A DNA stretch of 64,000 nt from Verrucomicrobiia bacterium (GTDB taxonomy: Bacteria > Verrucomicrobiota > Verrucomicrobiia > Limisphaerales > Pedosphaeraceae): NCBI GenBank assembly GCA_036268055.1, contig DATAUW010000041.1:62001-126000 (forward strand), in the 5' to 3' direction. The translations under genes and the position numbers were made by a program. Positions 61,809 through 64,000 of this stretch are shown piece after piece. The notes beneath the pieces were generated by a model, which searched no databases, was not told where the DNA came from, and saw only the letters and a program-made list of their open reading frames with translations. The stretch's first letter is position 1. The number at the start of each line of letters is the position of its first letter.

Positions 61809-63197
61809 ATGTCATATACCGTCTTTACTCAATCGCTATCCTGCTTACTCGGTAAGTATAAAGGGAAGAGCGGCTCTTTCGTAACTCGAATCACTTTCCT
61901 CCCGTTGGTGACCTCGGCGCTCATAGCTTTTAACGCCGCCGCTGCTGACAATAACTTGCCGCAAGAGCCGTGGCTGCGTCCCTACGAAGGCCCGACCCGT
62001 ACCGATGTGGATGCCACCACCCTCGACGGAAAAGTTCTTTGCGGTTATCAAGGCTGGTTCAACACGCCTTGCGACGGCACGCATTCGGGCTTCGGCCATT
62101 GGGGCCGCGGACTCGAAGGACCGAATGGCAAATTCGTCGTGGATATGTGGCCGGATACGACCGAGTACGACCCGAATGACCTTTGCGAAATCCCGAATCT
62201 CTCGATGCCCAACGGCTCCCCTGCCCGGCTCTACAGCGCTTATCTCAAGGGCCCGGTTTTGCTGCATTGCAAATGGATGCGCCAATACGGCATTGACGGG
62301 GTTTTCCTGAGCCGCTTCGTTGGCGAAAGCACGAGCCCCGAACGCGCGCGCCATATCAATACCGTCCTCGCTAATGTCCGCGAAGGCGTGCATCGCGAAG
62401 GCCGGGTGTGGGCGATGATGCTCGATCTCTCGATGGGCGGTCGTGACCGCGTCAACATCGTGGAGCGCGATTGGAAATTTCTTTGCGACGATGTGAAAAT
62501 TCGCGAAGACTCACGCTACCTGCACAATCAAGGCAAGCCCGTCGTGCTGCTCTGGGGACTTGGACTTAAAGATCGCCCGTGGACGCCGGAGCAGGGCGAG
62601 GAGTTGATTCATTTTTTCAAGGACGATCCAAAGTATGGCGGAGTGTATTTGATCGGCGGTGTGGACCCGTTCTGGCGGACGCTCAGTGGCGGTTCGCGCA
62701 CGAACGCGGAATGGGCCAAGGTGTATCGCATGTTCGATTCCATCAGTCCGTGGGACGCGGGACGTTATCGCGACAATAACAGCATGGATCGCGTGCGGCG
62801 CGATTCGTGGGAAGGCGATTTGGCAGAGCTGAAGGATTTGAAAATGGGTTATATGCCGACCGCATTTCCGGGATTCTCGTGGGATAACTTGCGCCAGTCG
62901 CGGCCCGGAACCAGCGGCATCTCGCGGCGCAAAGGAGATTTTTATTGGCGTCAATTTGCGATCTTTAAGGAGTTGAATGTGCGCACGGTTTTCGTCGGCA
63001 TGTTCGACGAGGTAAACGAAGGCACGGCAATTTATAAAGTCGCCAATCAAACGCCCGTCGGCCAGCACTTCGTTACCAATGATGGTTTACCCAGTGATTG
63101 GTATCTTCGCCTGACGGGAGAAGCCACGCGTATGATCCGTAACGATGCCCCGTTGTCGGAACACGTTCCCGACAAAGTTTTGTCGCCGGTCCAATAA
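61809..63197 (+). CDS. Secreted GH71/GH99-like glycoside hydrolase
   Basis: 462 residues from the ATG at 61809 (a TTG at 61800 is also in frame). A long leader ends with the signal helix FLPLVTSALIAFNAAAAD. Features of the GH71/99-like group of bacterial proteins are VLCGYQGWFNTPCDG, VDMWPDTTEYD, KWMRQYGIDGVFLSRFVGE, VWAMMLDLSM, VVLLWGLGLKDR, MPTAFPGFSWDNL and FVGMFDEVNEGTAIYK. The E in FDEVNEG and the D/E residues in the barrel strands are candidates for catalysis. Characterised relatives act on alpha-mannans or alpha-glucans, but the substrate here is open. Element D lies directly upstream. Confidence 0.87.
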   Translation: MSYTVFTQSLSCLLGKYKGKSGSFVTRITFLPLVTSALIAFNAAAADNNLPQEPWLRPYEGPTRTDVDATTLDGKVLCGYQGWFNTPCDGTHSGFGHWGRGLEGPNGKFVVDMWPDTTEYDPNDLCEIPNLSMPNGSPARLYSAYLKGPVLLHCKWMRQYGIDGVFLSRFVGESTSPERARHINTVLANVREGVHREGRVWAMMLDLSMGGRDRVNIVERDWKFLCDDVKIREDSRYLHNQGKPVVLLWGLGLKDRPWTPEQGEELIHFFKDDPKYGGVYLIGGVDPFWRTLSGGSRTNAEWAKVYRMFDSISPWDAGRYRDNNSMDRVRRDSWEGDLAELKDLKMGYMPTAFPGFSWDNLRQSRPGTSGISRRKGDFYWRQFAIFKELNVRTVFVGMFDEVNEGTAIYKVANQTPVGQHFVTNDGLPSDWYLRLTGEATRMIRNDAPLSEHVPDKVLSPVQ

Positions 63198-63229
63198 CTC
63201 GCCTTAAGGGATCGCACGCGTCTCGTGCA

Positions 63230-63252
63230 GTGGCTGGCATCTCGCCAGCCAC
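63230..63252. repeat. Intergenic hairpin after the GH71/99-like gene
   Basis: GTGGCTGGC-ATCTC-GCCAGCCAC is a perfect 9-bp stem with a 5-base loop, 33 bases past the stop. A T-run (CCCTTTTT) follows only later, so it may be a repeat element, a weak terminator, or both. Confidence 0.5.
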
Positions 63253-63391
63253 ATCTCTTAGTCCCTTTTTCCTGCACAAATCGGACTGATGGGTTAATTC
63301 TTGTCAGCCACGCAGGGGCGCTCTCATGCGAGCGTCAATAAAGGAGTTTTCCTTTTCCAAGGGTTTGTTACCATTATCGCAACAAAAAGAT

Positions 63392-64000
63392 ATGGGCGAA
63401 AAATCTACGATGGGGAAAAAGCCGGCCGCTTTCAAATGGCTTTTGGGGCTGGGAATTGTAGTGTTGATTTATACGGTCACGGGATTTTTTATCGTGCCCG
63501 CGATCATCAAGTCGCAGATGTTAAAACGGCTGCCCGCCTTGACCAAACGCCAGGTCAGCGTAGCCGAGGTCAAATGCAATCCCTACGTATTGTCTCTGAC
63601 GATCCGTGGACTAGCGCTGACGGAAACCAACGGCGACGTGTTCAGTTCCTTCGACGAATTCTACGGCAACTTCCAATTATTAGCGTCGCTCGCAAAACGC
63701 AGTTGGGTCTTTGACGAAGTCACACTCACGCGGCCTTTTGCGCAAGTCACTTATCAGGCCGACGGCAATTTTAATTTTGCCAATCTTCTCACCGATCTGC
63801 CCGCGAAGCCCAAGACAGCTTCTTCCGCGCCCCCGTCCCTGCCATCAATCCAGATTGATGTGCTAAGCATCACCAATGGCTCGGTCGCGATCACCGACTT
63901 GAAACGTGAAACGCCTTTTCACACGAAGTTCCTGCCGATTGATTTTTTCGTGACGAACCTCACGACTATCCGCGATAAGAACAGTCCCTACTCTTTCGTG
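63392..64000 (+). CDS. DUF748/AsmA-like envelope protein (N-terminal part, runs off window)
   Basis: 203 codons from the ATG at 63392, still open at the right edge. A short positively charged N-terminus and one transmembrane helix (WLLGLGIVVLIYTVTGFFIV, about 15-34) are followed by VPAIIKSQMLKRLPALTKRQ, CNPYVLSLTIRGLALTE and RPFAQVTYQADGNFNFANLL. This is the start of DUF748 proteins, large AsmA-like periplasmic proteins linked to envelope lipid or outer-membrane homeostasis. The coding frame differs from the overlapping 63301 frame, which is a shadow. Confidence 0.85.
   Translation, partial: MGEKSTMGKKPAAFKWLLGLGIVVLIYTVTGFFIVPAIIKSQMLKRLPALTKRQVSVAEVKCNPYVLSLTIRGLALTETNGDVFSSFDEFYGNFQLLASLAKRSWVFDEVTLTRPFAQVTYQADGNFNFANLLTDLPAKPKTASSAPPSLPSIQIDVLSITNGSVAITDLKRETPFHTKFLPIDFFVTNLTTIRDKNSPYSFV

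Overview
The window looks like a chromosome segment from a Verrucomicrobiota bacterium, most likely of the soil Pedosphaera/Limisphaerales type. This is inferred from gene content, not from a marker-gene tree. The signs are very large secreted beta-sandwich proteins, pseudopilins with an H-X9-DG tail, DUF5703/DUF5010 proteins, NarL-type histidine kinases with large periplasmic sensors, and few Shine-Dalgarno sequences. No tRNA, rRNA, CRISPR array, prophage or insertion sequence was seen.

Layout. 1-9.7 kb: the N-terminal part of SMC (running off the left edge), a GHL10-type secreted hydrolase, a VOC protein, the RNase P RNA gene (minus strand, with promoter and terminators), a DUF3309 micro-protein coupled to a periplasmic protein, and a four-gene operon headed by an ECF-like sigma factor whose other products are unrecognised. 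9.8-23 kb: a long minus-strand nitrogen operon (outer-membrane porin, urea ABC transporter urtABCDE, urease ureD-ureAB-ureC-ureF-ureG without ureE). It diverges from a LysR gene across a spacer holding two back-to-back sigma-54-like promoters and a LysR-type box. 23.3-29.7 kb: a signalling operon of hybrid kinase, CheR, CheB and REC-kinase, facing a single-domain response regulator.

29.9-63.2 kb: two modules of the same design. Module 1 (29.9-43.9 kb): histidine kinase with PA14 and about seven OB-like repeats, NarL regulator, giant secreted repeat protein, H-X9-DG pseudopilin, GH95 enzyme, small lipoprotein. Module 2 (44-63.2 kb): GH2 enzyme, DUF5703 protein, DUF5010 protein, giant secreted protein, H-X9-DG pseudopilin, histidine kinase, NarL regulator, small membrane protein, GH71/99-like enzyme. 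I infer that each two-component pair senses an extracellular signal (perhaps a glycan) and controls a pseudopilin plus secreted glycan-active proteins. Two observations support this. A near-palindromic element, TCCCCGCTTTAGGGG, lies upstream of four module 2 genes, always in the same orientation relative to the gene. A shared C-terminal domain ending in FY(R/S)xVxP closes four of the giant secreted proteins. The right edge starts a DUF748 protein.
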